Source: Chitinophaga eiseniae (lineage in GTDB: Bacteria > Bacteroidota > Bacteroidia > Chitinophagales > Chitinophagaceae). From it: DNA of 64,000 bases. The stretch covers positions 767,057-831,056 of the forward strand of contig NZ_JABAHZ010000003.1 of the NCBI RefSeq assembly GCF_012641265.1, written 5' to 3'. The notes under the pieces were generated by a model that saw nothing but the letters and a program-made list of their open reading frames with translations, did no database searches and was not told the DNA's origin. The translations under genes were made by a program, and so were the position numbers. This document shows, piece after piece, positions 34,781 through 44,031 of the stretch (position 1 is its first letter; every line of letters begins with the position of its first letter).

Positions 34781-35007
34781 AGGAATACTGTGATCTGATT
34801 CTTCGGTTTTTAACATCCACCTGAAGATTTATATTTAAGTTTTGCCTTATAACTTCCACTGATGAATACGTAAGTTCCTGACGGGCGCAATGCCCGAGCA
34901 AAGCAAGTTCCTTTACCGGGGCTTGTTTTGCTGGACTTCGGACAGCTCCTTCTCTTCCCCATCGTAAAAAGCCGTTCGTTGGTGAGGGAATGCTAACAGC
35001 TTTTCCT
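34781..35007. other. Hairpin-rich region between pckA and folD
   Basis: Two stems are visible: CGGGC/GCCCG at 34882-34896, and an 11-base stem with a G-U pair, 34897-34907 with 34922-34932, separated by a 14-base loop. An AAGTTCCT octamer occurs twice (34872 and 34904). The stems could be the pckA terminator or a structured leader. I do not recognise a riboswitch family. Confidence 0.35.
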
Positions 35008-35015
35008 TACCTTTG
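35008..35015 (+). promoter_or_regulatory. -7 box abutting folD
   Basis: TACCTTTG matches TAnnTTTG exactly and is 3 bases before the folD ATG (35019), so transcription would begin at the start codon. The frame-open TTG at 35013 overlaps the box and is not a start. Confidence 0.5.
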
Positions 35016-35018
35016 CAC

Positions 35019-35906
35019 ATGCAAATTTTAGACGGTAAACTAGTTTCTGAGGCTATTAAGGCCCAATTAGCCGCCCAGGTGGCTGAATTAAAGGCTGCTG
35101 GTAAAAAAGTTCCTCACCTGGCAGCGATCCTGGTGGGTAACAATCCCGCCAGCGAAACCTACGTGGCATCCAAAGTAAAATCATGTGCAGAATGCGGGTA
35201 CAATTCCACCCTGCTGCGCTTTGATGCACAGATTTCCGAAAAACACCTGCTGGATCAAATCATTTTGCTGAATGAAAATCCTGATGTAGACGGGATCCTC
35301 GTACAATTGCCTTTGCCCAAGCATATCAACGAAGAACTGGTGATCAACACCATCGATCCCAGCAAGGACGTGGATGGCTTCCATCCGATGAACGTGGGTA
35401 AAATGGTGAGCGGCCTCCCGGCTTTCATCCCTGCTACGCCGTATGGTATTATGCTGATGCTGGAACATTATAATATTCCTACAAAAGGCAAACATGCCGT
35501 AGTTATTGGACGCAGCCATATCGTAGGTACCCCGATCAGCATATTGCTAAGCCGCAATACCAATCCCGGCAACTGCACCGTTACCTTAACACATTCCCAT
35601 ACCCCTAACCTGGCTGAAATTTGCCGTCAGGCCGATATCATCGTCGCAGCTATTGGTCGCCCCGACTTCGTTACCGCCGACATGGTAAAAGAAGGCGCCG
35701 TGATTGTAGACGTAGGTATTAACCGGGTAGAAGATGCCAGCAAAAAGAGCGGTTTCCGCCTGAAAGGTGATGTGAAGTTTGATGAAGTAGCTCCTAAATG
35801 CAGTTATATCAGTCCCGTGCCTGGTGGCGTAGGACCTATGACCATTGCCGCGCTGCTCAAAAACACCTATCATGCCAGCATCGGATTGAAGGGGAGTATG
35901 AATTAA
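35019..35906 (+). CDS. folD: Bifunctional methylenetetrahydrofolate dehydrogenase/cyclohydrolase
   Basis: The 295-residue protein has the FolD signatures YVASKVKSCAECG (catalytic Lys region), DGILVQLPLPKHI, PATPYGIMLML, VIGRSHIVGTPIS (NADP site) and PVPGGVGPMT. It interconverts 5,10-methylene- and 10-formyl-tetrahydrofolate, supplying one-carbon units for purines. queE follows 41 bases later. Confidence 0.95.
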   Translation: MQILDGKLVSEAIKAQLAAQVAELKAAGKKVPHLAAILVGNNPASETYVASKVKSCAECGYNSTLLRFDAQISEKHLLDQIILLNENPDVDGILVQLPLPKHINEELVINTIDPSKDVDGFHPMNVGKMVSGLPAFIPATPYGIMLMLEHYNIPTKGKHAVVIGRSHIVGTPISILLSRNTNPGNCTVTLTHSHTPNLAEICRQADIIVAAIGRPDFVTADMVKEGAVIVDVGINRVEDASKKSGFRLKGDVKFDEVAPKCSYISPVPGGVGPMTIAALLKNTYHASIGLKGSMN

Positions 35907-35947
35907 ATGTAGACCGATAAAAAAATCGGACCTTTGCGAAGTAAGTC

Positions 35948-36574
35948 ATGTCTGTAATAACAACAAATATTAAAACCGATACGCTCCCCCTGATGGAACG
36001 TTTCTATACCATCCAGGGAGAGGGCTATCACCAGGGGAGAGCGGCCTATTTCATCCGCCTCGGCGGCTGCGATGTAGGCTGTGTATGGTGCGATGTAAAG
36101 GACAGCTGGGACGCTGATAAGCATCCGCAGGTATCTATTACGGACATTGCAACAGAAGCAGCCCGTTACCCCGGACGAATTGCCGTGGTAACCGGTGGCG
36201 AACCGCTGTTGCATAACCTGGATGCACTCACCAAAGCATTGCATAAACAAGGGTTTAAAACGCATATGGAAACATCCGGCTCCTCGCCTCTTAGCGGCAG
36301 CTGGGACTGGATTACCTTATCTCCCAAAAAATTCAAAGCGCCTTTACCCGAAGTATGTAAAGCTGCCCATGAATTGAAAGTAGTGATCTATAATAAAACT
36401 GACTTTGCCTGGGCAGAAAAATATGCTGCACTGGCGGATAAAAACTGTAAACTCTATCTGCAGCCCGAATGGGAACGCAGCGCTGAAATGACCCCGCTGA
36501 TCACGGAGTATATCAAAGACCATCCGGAGTGGACCATGTCTTTACAAATCCATAAGTATATTAACGTACCGTAA
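35948..36574 (+). CDS. queE: 7-carboxy-7-deazaguanine synthase (radical SAM)
   Basis: The 208-residue protein has FYTIQGEGYHQGRAAYFIRLGGC, the radical SAM cluster motif CDVGCVWC (C-x3-C-x2-C) at about residues 41-48, and VVTGGEPLLH. QueE forms the deazaguanine ring in preQ0/queuosine synthesis. Tgt, the final tRNA insertion enzyme, is at 19.3 kb. A one-mismatch -7 box (GACCTTTG, 35929-35936) is 11 bases before the ATG, although read-through from folD is possible. Confidence 0.9.
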   Translation: MSVITTNIKTDTLPLMERFYTIQGEGYHQGRAAYFIRLGGCDVGCVWCDVKDSWDADKHPQVSITDIATEAARYPGRIAVVTGGEPLLHNLDALTKALHKQGFKTHMETSGSSPLSGSWDWITLSPKKFKAPLPEVCKAAHELKVVIYNKTDFAWAEKYAALADKNCKLYLQPEWERSAEMTPLITEYIKDHPEWTMSLQIHKYINVP

Positions 36575-36578
36575 GGTA

Positions 36579-36635
36579 GCATATAGCAAAAAAATGACGT
36601 CCAGGTTCCCTGGACGTCATTTTTTTGCTATATGC
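36579..36635. terminator. Perfect 27-bp hairpin after queE
   Basis: Arms 36579-36605 and 36609-36635 match over 27 of 27 bases around a 3-base loop, and include A7/T7 tracts, so it could terminate transcription in either direction. Its length is unusual for a terminator. Confidence 0.75.
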
Positions 36636-36686
36636 CTTATGCATTTCTTATGCTTTTTTGCGTTATTTACAGGACGAATACTGACT

Positions 36687-38579
36687 ATGAAAAAACATAT
36701 CCTGTTGATACTAAGCTGCCTGCTGGGCATGGGACTGCATATACAGGCTCAGACGGTTACCTATGAAAATGCTCCCAAAAAAGCCAAAGCCAGCTTTGAC
36801 CGTGCCGTTGATGCCGTAAGAAATTATCAAAGCAAAGCCGCCATCGGCTTCCTGCAGGAAGCGATTAAAGCAGCCCCCAATTTTACAGATGCCTACGGAC
36901 AAATGGGGTTATGTTATGTAGAAATGAAAGATTATGCCGCCGCCAATACCGCTTTTGAAAAGTTAAAGCAGCTGGACAGCAGCGGGTTGCGTCCTGTAAT
37001 GGTGGCATATTCCAAAGCAATGGCCGGCACCGGAAATTTCGTAGGTGCGTTACAGTTAATTAACCAATACCTGTCTGTCATTAAATCAAAAAGCGTGATT
37101 GCCGAAAAGCTGAAAGCGAACTATGAGTTTGCCGTTAATAACAGCCGCCAATCCGTTCCCTTTCACCCGGAAAACCTCGGTGATCCGGTCAACAGTGCAG
37201 ATCCCGAATATTTTCCCTCTCTGACCATCGACAGTAAAACATTGATTTTCACCAGGCGCGTAAATGGCCGCAATGAAGATTTTTATATTACCACCCGGGA
37301 GGACCATAAATGGTCAACGGCGCAGAACATGGGCGAACCCATCAACTCCTCGTTCAATGAAGGCGCACAAAACATCTCACAAGATGGTACCATGCTGGTA
37401 TTTACCGGCTGTGAATTTCCGGAAGGGAAAGGTAGCTGCGATCTCTATTACTCAGAAAAAACGGCTACCGGCTGGACCGCACCAAAAAATTTTGGAAGCC
37501 CCATTAACACGCGCGACTGGGAATCGCAGCCCTGCCTCAGCGCCGACAAACAAACGCTTTATTTTGCACGTGAAACACCAGATCATGGTGCAGATATATT
37601 TGTAAGCAGCCGGCAGGCAAACGGTCAGTGGAGTATACCTCAGCGGCTCGGCCCCAATATCAACACCAATGGCAGGGAAACCACCCCTTTCATTCACGCA
37701 GACGGACAAACGCTTTATTTCGCTTCCGATGGGCATCCCGGCTATGGCGGGCTCGATATTTTCTATTCCCGGCGTCAGCCAGATGGTAGCTGGGGCCCTG
37801 CTACCAACCTGGGCTATCCTATTAATACCATTGATGAAGATGCCTCCCTGGTAGTTGAAGCCGATGGCAAAACGGCCTACTTTGCCTCTGACAGGTCGGA
37901 TAGCCGCGGCGCGCTGGATATCTACAGTTTTGAACTATATCCGGAGGCCCGTCCGCTACAAACTTTATATGTAAAAGGCTATGTGTACGACACCCTCACC
38001 CATGCCCGGTTAGCCACCAGCATCGACGTAATAGACCTGCAGGGCGGCTATAATATTGCTACGGTAAAAACCAATGATAACGGCGATTACCTGGCGCCAC
38101 TGCCGGTAGGTAAAGACTATGCGCTGCATGTAAACCGCAAGGGGTACCTGTTTTACTCAGATAACTTTTCGCTGAAAGACCACAATCCGGGCGTGCCTTT
38201 CGAAAAGAATATCCCGTTACAACCGCTGGCCGCCAATGCAAGTATCGTATTGCACAATATCTTCTTTGATACAAAACAATACAGCCTAAAACCGGAATCC
38301 GTAATAGAGCTTAACAAGCTGGTAAAATTATTACAGGAAAATCCAACGTTGACGATTGAAATTGCCGGGTATACCGATAACGTAGGTACAGATAAGGATA
38401 ACCAGGTATTGTCTGAAAACCGCGCCAGAGCAGTAGTACATTATTTAACAGAGAAGGGAATTACAGCCAGTCGCCTTACTGCTAAAGGCTATGGTGAAAA
38501 AGACCCGATTGCTACCAATGATACCGAAGAAGGAAAAGCGGCTAACCGCCGTACCGTGTTCCGGATCATTAGTTTGTAG
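36687..38579 (+). CDS. OmpA family protein with TPR and PD40 (WD40-like) repeats
   Basis: The protein (630 residues from ATG 36687) has a signal peptide (MKKHILLILSCLLGMGLHIQAQ). TPR helices lie at about 25-130, and several PD40 beta-propeller blades at about 165-400 (SQDGTMLVFTG, SADKQTLYFAR, HADGQTLYFASDG, EADGKTAYFASDR). A regulatory-like beta domain is at about 425-500, and the C-terminal OmpA peptidoglycan-binding domain (IFFDTKQYSLKPES ... TDNVGTDKDNQVLSENRARAV ... NRRTVFRI) ends it. It probably tethers the outer membrane to peptidoglycan; relatives include PorE-like T9SS-associated proteins. The frame upstream (36594) runs through the hairpin and is not coding. Confidence 0.88.
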   Translation: MKKHILLILSCLLGMGLHIQAQTVTYENAPKKAKASFDRAVDAVRNYQSKAAIGFLQEAIKAAPNFTDAYGQMGLCYVEMKDYAAANTAFEKLKQLDSSGLRPVMVAYSKAMAGTGNFVGALQLINQYLSVIKSKSVIAEKLKANYEFAVNNSRQSVPFHPENLGDPVNSADPEYFPSLTIDSKTLIFTRRVNGRNEDFYITTREDHKWSTAQNMGEPINSSFNEGAQNISQDGTMLVFTGCEFPEGKGSCDLYYSEKTATGWTAPKNFGSPINTRDWESQPCLSADKQTLYFARETPDHGADIFVSSRQANGQWSIPQRLGPNINTNGRETTPFIHADGQTLYFASDGHPGYGGLDIFYSRRQPDGSWGPATNLGYPINTIDEDASLVVEADGKTAYFASDRSDSRGALDIYSFELYPEARPLQTLYVKGYVYDTLTHARLATSIDVIDLQGGYNIATVKTNDNGDYLAPLPVGKDYALHVNRKGYLFYSDNFSLKDHNPGVPFEKNIPLQPLAANASIVLHNIFFDTKQYSLKPESVIELNKLVKLLQENPTLTIEIAGYTDNVGTDKDNQVLSENRARAVVHYLTEKGITASRLTAKGYGEKDPIATNDTEEGKAANRRTVFRIISL

Positions 38580-38630
38580 ATAGGATGATACCTATCGGTA
38601 TCGTCTATACGAAAATATTTTCATCTAATA

Positions 38631-38677
38631 TAAGCGCGTCTATTTTTCCTGCTTTGCAGGAAAAATAGACGCGCTTA
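38631..38677. terminator. Bidirectional terminator, 22-bp perfect hairpin
   Basis: Arms 38631-38652 and 38656-38677 match over 22 of 22 bases with a TTT loop. It lies between the convergent OmpA-family and phosphatase genes, so it can end both transcripts. Confidence 0.8.
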
Positions 38678-38697
38678 CTAATTTAAAATATGCTGTA

Positions 38698-39504
38698 CTA
38701 ATAATTTCTCAACCGGCTTTTCATCACTGAATCTTTCTGCGGTGTACTCAGTTTATATTGATAGTTATAAAGAGCGCCTTCCCAATCGCCGTACATGGGA
38801 TTAGGGAGTACGATGAACCGGCTACCGAAGCTGGCAGCAGATTGCAGCGCGGCTGCATTTCTTTCATCAAAAGGTTTTTTGTCGAAAATGGCAGAAAAAT
38901 CGCTCAGGTTATCTCCAAATAACATCACGATATCATATTGCTGTAACACCTGCTGGCGGCGGGGTTCTTTACCAGAAGTAGTCGTTTTCAGCATCAGGTG
39001 CTGATCGTCGGCATCGGGGAACTGGTATTGCTGCAGGTTGCGAAGTGTAACCGCTCTTTCGCTTTCCGCACGGTTGGTGATATAAAACACTTTTACTCCT
39101 TTGGATGCAGCGTATTTAAAGAAGGAAGGGGCGCCGGGAACCGTATCGGCGGCGGCTTTGGCGGTCCATTCCATCCAGCTCCTGTCGTCGTATCCTTTGC
39201 CTGCCAGGGCCTGATGTACCGAATAAGGGCTGTTGTCGAGCACCGTTTCATCTATATCTGTTACTACTGCCAGTGGTTTGTTTCCTTTTGTGGCAAGATA
39301 CTGGTCTAGTCTTAAAGCCGCCAGCTGATAGGCTTGTAGGCATAAGGCCTTGTATTCGCCGGATTGTTGTTGCCAGAGAGCTGCCCAGGCAGGGCCTCCC
39401 GGCACCAGGGTGGTAGCAGCTGTTTTTTCTGCTACCGGACGGGTAGTTTTACATGCAAACAAAGCCATTAACAAGGCTCCTGGTAATATCCATTTCATCT
39501 TCAT
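38698..39504 (-). CDS. 5'-nucleotidase, lipoprotein e(P4) family
   Basis: The 268-residue lipoprotein has a signal peptide with lipobox LFAC (Cys18) and the DDDD-phosphohydrolase motif VTDIDETVLDNSPY, plus FYITNRAESER and LMLFGDNLSDF, all typical of class C acid phosphatases. Such enzymes dephosphorylate nucleoside monophosphates (including NMN) at the outer membrane. It is the only minus-strand gene between 33 and 50 kb, with its own promoter and the shared terminator downstream. Confidence 0.9.
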   Translation of the reverse strand: MKMKWILPGALLMALFACKTTRPVAEKTAATTLVPGGPAWAALWQQQSGEYKALCLQAYQLAALRLDQYLATKGNKPLAVVTDIDETVLDNSPYSVHQALAGKGYDDRSWMEWTAKAAADTVPGAPSFFKYAASKGVKVFYITNRAESERAVTLRNLQQYQFPDADDQHLMLKTTTSGKEPRRQQVLQQYDIVMLFGDNLSDFSAIFDKKPFDERNAAALQSAASFGSRFIVLPNPMYGDWEGALYNYQYKLSTPQKDSVMKSRLRNY

Positions 39505-39524
39505 AAAATATCCGTTAGTCGCTG

Positions 39525-39532
39525 CAAAAATA
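39525..39532 (-). promoter_or_regulatory. -7 promoter box of the e(P4) phosphatase gene
   Basis: Minus-strand TATTTTTG matches TAnnTTTG exactly, 20 bases before the ATG at 39504. Confidence 0.5.
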
Positions 39533-39575
39533 ATTCATGTGGCGCACAATAAGTGCCGGCAGAAAATTGTAAATT

Positions 39576-40703
39576 ATGCCGAAATATTTGTTTGTTATGC
39601 CCCAGGAATTAATGTACCAGATAGCATTAACCCGGATTCCCCTGATTGGAGATGTCATCATTAAAAAATTGCTCGAACACTTTGGCTCTGCCGGAGAAAT
39701 ATTCAAAGCCAAAAAATATGCGCTGGAAAGAATTGAAACAGTGGGCGCCCTTCGTGCCTCCGCGCTATTGAATTTCCGCGATTTCGAGGCAGTCGAGGCC
39801 GAGATGGCATTCCTGGAGAAATACAGGATACAGCCCTTGTTTTTCCGGGATCCGGGCTATCCCCAACGGTTGTTGCATTGTTATGACAGTCCTGCTATGC
39901 TGTATTACAAAGGTCATGCTTCCCTGAATCCGCCGCGTATGGTGAGCATAGTAGGTACACGGCATCCATCGGTATATGGTCGCAGCGTTTGTGAAGCGTT
40001 GGTAAAGGACCTGGCGGCGGCGGGTATTACGATTGTGAGCGGATTGGCTTACGGCATAGATATCATAGCTCATAAAGCGGCCTTAAAAGCCGGGATACCT
40101 ACTATTGGAGTGCTGGCGCATGGCCTGGACCGGATCTATCCAGCGGCACACAAGCAAATTGCTACCGATATGCTGGAGCAGGGCGGATTGCTGACCGACT
40201 ACAGCAGCCAAACCCTGCCGGACCGGCAAAACTTTCCGAAGCGTAACCGTATCGTAGCGGGGATTTGCGATGCTACTATCGTGATAGAAAGCGGTATCCG
40301 GGGAGGTTCTCTTATCACTGCCGACCTGGCCAATGGGTACAACCGGGAAGTATTGTGCGTGCCGGGCAGAATACAGGATATACAGTCGGCCGGCTGCAAC
40401 CAGCTTATCCAGCAGAATAAGGCCGTTTTGCTGAGAGATGCCGCCGATGTACTGGCGCTCATGGGCTGGGAGGAAAAAGCGAGGCCAGAAACCCCGCCGG
40501 CGGTACAACCCAGCTTATTTCCGGCGCTAACCGAAGCAGAACAGGCTATTATGGCCTTGTTCCGGGAAAAGCCGCAGCGGCACCTGGAAGAATTATATCT
40601 CCAAACCCGGCTATCGGGTAGCCAGGTAGCAGTGGCAGTATTCAACCTGGAAATGCAAAGTTTACTCAGAAGTTTACCAGGACAACGCTACGAGCGCGTG
40701 TAG
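39576..40703 (+). CDS. dprA: DNA-processing protein DprA
   Basis: The 375-residue protein has a helix-hairpin-helix-like N-terminus and the DprA Rossmann fold. The signatures are MVSIVGTRHPSVYGR, VSGLAYGIDIIAHKAAL, GVLAHGLDRIYPAAH, FPKRNRIVAGICDATIVIESGIRGGSLITADLA and CNQLIQQNKA. DprA loads RecA on incoming single-stranded DNA in natural transformation. A winged-helix-like C-terminus (HLEELYLQTRLSGSQVAVAVFNLEMQSLL) is present. The start may instead be ATG 39597 (MPQELMYQIAL), where a near -7 box (AATATTTG) sits 6 bases upstream. Confidence 0.93.
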   Translation: MPKYLFVMPQELMYQIALTRIPLIGDVIIKKLLEHFGSAGEIFKAKKYALERIETVGALRASALLNFRDFEAVEAEMAFLEKYRIQPLFFRDPGYPQRLLHCYDSPAMLYYKGHASLNPPRMVSIVGTRHPSVYGRSVCEALVKDLAAAGITIVSGLAYGIDIIAHKAALKAGIPTIGVLAHGLDRIYPAAHKQIATDMLEQGGLLTDYSSQTLPDRQNFPKRNRIVAGICDATIVIESGIRGGSLITADLANGYNREVLCVPGRIQDIQSAGCNQLIQQNKAVLLRDAADVLALMGWEEKARPETPPAVQPSLFPALTEAEQAIMALFREKPQRHLEELYLQTRLSGSQVAVAVFNLEMQSLLRSLPGQRYERV

Positions 40704-40792
40704 CAGGGCTTTTTGCCCGTTTGTTAATGATTTATTAACAACCCCAAGGCTGGTTGACAACGCGATTATTTTATTTATTGCGTAATAAGGTG

Positions 40793-40800
40793 TACATTTG
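40793..40800 (+). promoter_or_regulatory. -7 promoter box of guaB
   Basis: TACATTTG matches TAnnTTTG exactly; 19 bases upstream is TTTA, a near match to the -33 box. The predicted leader to ATG 40837 is about 31 bases. Confidence 0.55.
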
Positions 40801-40836
40801 CGTGCAATTATTTTTTAACTGATTAATAGTTGCATC

Positions 40837-42309
40837 ATGCCTGCGGGAAAATCTAAACCCAAATTTGTGGCTGACGGACTTACATTTGATGATGTGCTCC
40901 TGGTTCCGGCCTACTCTGAAGTTCTGCCTAAAGAAGTAAATCTCTCTACGCAATTAACAAAAAACATACGTCTGAATATACCGATGGTATCTGCAGCGAT
41001 GGATACTGTTACTGAAGCTACACTGGCTATTGCGTTGGCGAGAGAAGGTGGAATAGGTATTCTCCACAAAAATATGAGCATTGAACGCCAGGCTGAAATG
41101 GTAAGACGCGTTAAACGTAGTGAAAGCGGTATGATCATGGATCCCGTTACACTCAAAGGCGATGCTACCATTGGTGAAGCATTACGGCTCATGAAGGAAA
41201 ACGGCATCGGTGGCATTCCTATTGTAGACGATCACAACAAACTGGTAGGTATCCTCACTAACAGGGACTTACGTTTCGAGAAAAATAAAAAGCGCCTGGT
41301 AAAGGACGTAATGACCAGTGAAAACCTGATCACTGCTCCGGAAGGCACGGACCTGAAGAAGGCAGAAAAAATTCTCCAGCAATATAAAATTGAAAAATTA
41401 CCGGTTGTTAATAAGCAGGGGAAACTGGCAGGGCTGATCACTTACCGTGACATCTTACAGTTGACCAGCTATCCTAACGCCGTAAAAGACGAGTTTGGCC
41501 GCCTGCTGGTAGGAGCTGCGCTGGGTATTACCGCCGACCTGCTGGATCGTGCACAGGCACTGATTAATGTAGGTGTGGATGTAGTTTGCCTGGATAGTTC
41601 GCATGGCCACTCTATTGCTGTATTAAACAACCTGAAGAAATTAAAGAAAACGTTCCCTAAGCTGCAGGTAATTGCCGGTAACGTGGCTACTGCAGAAGGT
41701 GCGCTGGCCCTGGCACAGGCAGGCGCCGACGCGGTAAAAGTAGGTGTAGGTCCCGGATCTATCTGTACTACCCGTATCGTAACTGGTGCAGGTTTCCCGC
41801 AACTGTCTGCCGTAATGGAAGCCGCCGACGCGCTGAAAAAACTGGGTATCCCGGTGATTGCAGACGGTGGTATCCGTTATACCGGTGATATGGTAAAAGC
41901 ACTGGCAGCAGGCGCCTCCACTATCATGGCCGGATCTATCTTCGCAGGTGTGGAAGAAAGCCCCGGAGAAACCATCATCTACGAAGGACGTAAGTTCAAA
42001 TCATACCGTGGTATGGGTTCTATTGAGGCGATGCAGGAAGGTAGTAAAGACCGTTACTTCCAGGACGAAGATGATATCAAGAAACTGGTACCAGAAGGTA
42101 TTGTGGGCCGCGTTCCGTACAAAGGCATGCTGTCTGAAATAGTACAGCAATTTGTAGGTGGTTTACGTGCTGGTATGGGTCTTACCGGTTCCAAAGACGT
42201 CAAAGCCCTGCAGGGAGCACAGTTCGTAAAAATTACCGCTGCTACCGTTAAGGAAAACCACCCGCACGATGTGGTGATTACCAAGGAAGCACCGAACTAC
42301 AGCAGATAA
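40837..42309 (+). CDS. guaB: Inosine-5'-monophosphate dehydrogenase
   Basis: The 490-residue enzyme oxidises IMP to XMP with NAD+, the first step to GMP. The catalytic loop is VGVGPGSICTTRIVTGAGFPQ (catalytic Cys). A Bateman module of two CBS domains occupies about 95-210 (MIMDPVTLKGDATIG..., VKDVMTSENLITAPEG...), and IADGGIRYTGD and YRGMGSIEAM are conserved. It is transcribed alone, with promoter and terminator, and links functionally to hpt. Confidence 0.96.
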   Translation: MPAGKSKPKFVADGLTFDDVLLVPAYSEVLPKEVNLSTQLTKNIRLNIPMVSAAMDTVTEATLAIALAREGGIGILHKNMSIERQAEMVRRVKRSESGMIMDPVTLKGDATIGEALRLMKENGIGGIPIVDDHNKLVGILTNRDLRFEKNKKRLVKDVMTSENLITAPEGTDLKKAEKILQQYKIEKLPVVNKQGKLAGLITYRDILQLTSYPNAVKDEFGRLLVGAALGITADLLDRAQALINVGVDVVCLDSSHGHSIAVLNNLKKLKKTFPKLQVIAGNVATAEGALALAQAGADAVKVGVGPGSICTTRIVTGAGFPQLSAVMEAADALKKLGIPVIADGGIRYTGDMVKALAAGASTIMAGSIFAGVEESPGETIIYEGRKFKSYRGMGSIEAMQEGSKDRYFQDEDDIKKLVPEGIVGRVPYKGMLSEIVQQFVGGLRAGMGLTGSKDVKALQGAQFVKITAATVKENHPHDVVITKEAPNYSR

Positions 42310-42327
42310 TAAAGCACATTGAAATAT

Positions 42328-42358
42328 ACGCCCCGCACTTTCATGCGGGGCGTTTTTG
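42328..42358 (+). terminator. Intrinsic terminator of guaB
   Basis: A GC-rich hairpin (ACGCCCCGCA / TGCGGGGCGT, 10 of 10 bases, 6-base loop) followed by TTTTTG, 19 bases after the guaB stop. Confidence 0.9.
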
Positions 42359-42417
42359 TTTTCCGTAATTCCCCGCTTATCTTCGTTCCCAATCGACATT
42401 CACAATTCCTATAATAA

Positions 42418-44031
42418 ATGAAGAAGCCTTTCCTGCTGTTGAGTATTTTAAGTGGTATCATACTATGGCTATCCTGGCCAACCATGCCGCTTACACCACT
42501 TATTTTCATTGCATTTACTCCTTTGTTATATATCAGTGAAAAGGTGCAGCACCGCTGGAAATATTTCGGCCTGGTTTACCTGGCTTTCCTGGTATGGAAT
42601 GTGGCTACTACCTGGTGGGTGGGCAATACTACGCTGCCCATGAGCGGCGTGTTTGCCAACTGCTTCAACGCATTATTGATGAGCGTACCCTGGCTGGCTT
42701 TTAAAAATTCCCGTAAGAGATTGCCCGAACGGGTGGCTTACTTCGCCCTGATTATCTTTTGGTTAACCTTCGAATATATCCATCAAACCTGGGAATTCAG
42801 TTGGCCCTGGCTGGTATTGGGTCATGCCTTTGCACTACGGCCGGGATGGATACAATGGTATGAATATACCGGCACCAGTGGCGGTACTTTATGGGTATTG
42901 CTGGCTAACATCGTGATTTACAATGTATGGAAACGTACGCGCCTATACGACTTTTCCTGGAAGCAGGTATTGCGCAATGAAAGCTGGAAGCCGGTACTGA
43001 TCATCGGTATTCCGTTATTGCTGTCGACTTTTATCCAACCTCCCACAGATAATCCTGCCCGGAAAACCGATGTAGTGGTGGTGCAGCCCAATATAGACCC
43101 CTATGATGAAAAATTCAGTTCCGGATCGGCTATGGAGCAACTGGCAAAACTAATCCGGCTCAGCAAAGAAAAAGCGGATAGCAATACCCGTTATATTATC
43201 TGGCCGGAAACAGCCTTATTTCCACAGGGAGCCTGGGAGCATGACCTGAACTACCAGCCGGAGATACAGGCCATCCGGGAAATGCTGCGTCAATATCCCA
43301 GGGCGAAGCTGATCAGCGGCGCCGCTACACTGAAACGTTATAACAGCACGGAGGAAATACCTGCCACTGCCAGAACGTTGAACGATGGTAGCCGCTGGGA
43401 TGCCTATAACAGCGCTTTACAGGTAGATACCTCCAGGTCTGTACAGATCTATCACAAGTACGAACTGGTGCCTGGTGCTGAACTGGTGCCTTACGTGGGC
43501 TACCTGTCATTTATGCAAAGTGTGGCGCTCGATTTTGGCGGTATTACCGGTAGTTATGGCCGTATGCCCGGTGTAGAAATGTTTACCAACCCGGCAGACA
43601 GTATTAATGTTTTCCCGGTGATCTGTTACGAGTCCGTATTCAGCGATTATATGGCTACCCATATTAAACCCGGTGCTAATCTGTTAGTCATTATCACCAA
43701 TGACGGATGGTGGGGTAATACAGAGGGACATCGCCAGCACCTGCAATATGCCAGGATCCGGGCTATTGAAACCCGGCGCTGGATTGCACGCTGTGCCAAT
43801 ACTGGTATCTCTGCCGTAATAGATCCGGCAGGTAATATTCATCAGCCACAGCCCTACTGGCAGGAAAGTGTTTTTAAGGCGTCTGTAACACCAGAGACGG
43901 TAACTACGTTCTATGTAAAAAATGGAGACCTGGTGTCGAAAGCCGCATTAATATTTTGTATCTTGTTATTTGTACATGCTTTTATTTCACGATTTATTCC
44001 CGGTTTAAAACATGCGGAAGTCAATCAATAA
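42418..44031 (+). CDS. lnt: Apolipoprotein N-acyltransferase
   Basis: The 537-residue inner-membrane protein has about five N-terminal membrane helices and a carbon-nitrogen-hydrolase domain with the Glu-Lys-Cys catalytic triad: IIWPETALFP, IYHKYELVPGAE, and PVICYESVFSDYM. A C-terminal membrane helix is at about 505-530. Lnt adds the third acyl chain to the N-terminal Cys of lipoproteins. It overlaps the following hydrolase gene by 20 bases, so the two are translationally coupled. Confidence 0.94.
   Translation: MKKPFLLLSILSGIILWLSWPTMPLTPLIFIAFTPLLYISEKVQHRWKYFGLVYLAFLVWNVATTWWVGNTTLPMSGVFANCFNALLMSVPWLAFKNSRKRLPERVAYFALIIFWLTFEYIHQTWEFSWPWLVLGHAFALRPGWIQWYEYTGTSGGTLWVLLANIVIYNVWKRTRLYDFSWKQVLRNESWKPVLIIGIPLLLSTFIQPPTDNPARKTDVVVVQPNIDPYDEKFSSGSAMEQLAKLIRLSKEKADSNTRYIIWPETALFPQGAWEHDLNYQPEIQAIREMLRQYPRAKLISGAATLKRYNSTEEIPATARTLNDGSRWDAYNSALQVDTSRSVQIYHKYELVPGAELVPYVGYLSFMQSVALDFGGITGSYGRMPGVEMFTNPADSINVFPVICYESVFSDYMATHIKPGANLLVIITNDGWWGNTEGHRQHLQYARIRAIETRRWIARCANTGISAVIDPAGNIHQPQPYWQESVFKASVTPETVTTFYVKNGDLVSKAALIFCILLFVHAFISRFIPGLKHAEVNQ

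Noticed and set aside
34781..35018. Riboswitch or small RNA of a known class before folD
   Set aside because: Stems are visible but I see no match to a known folate-, SAM- or SRP-type consensus, so only unnamed structure is reported.
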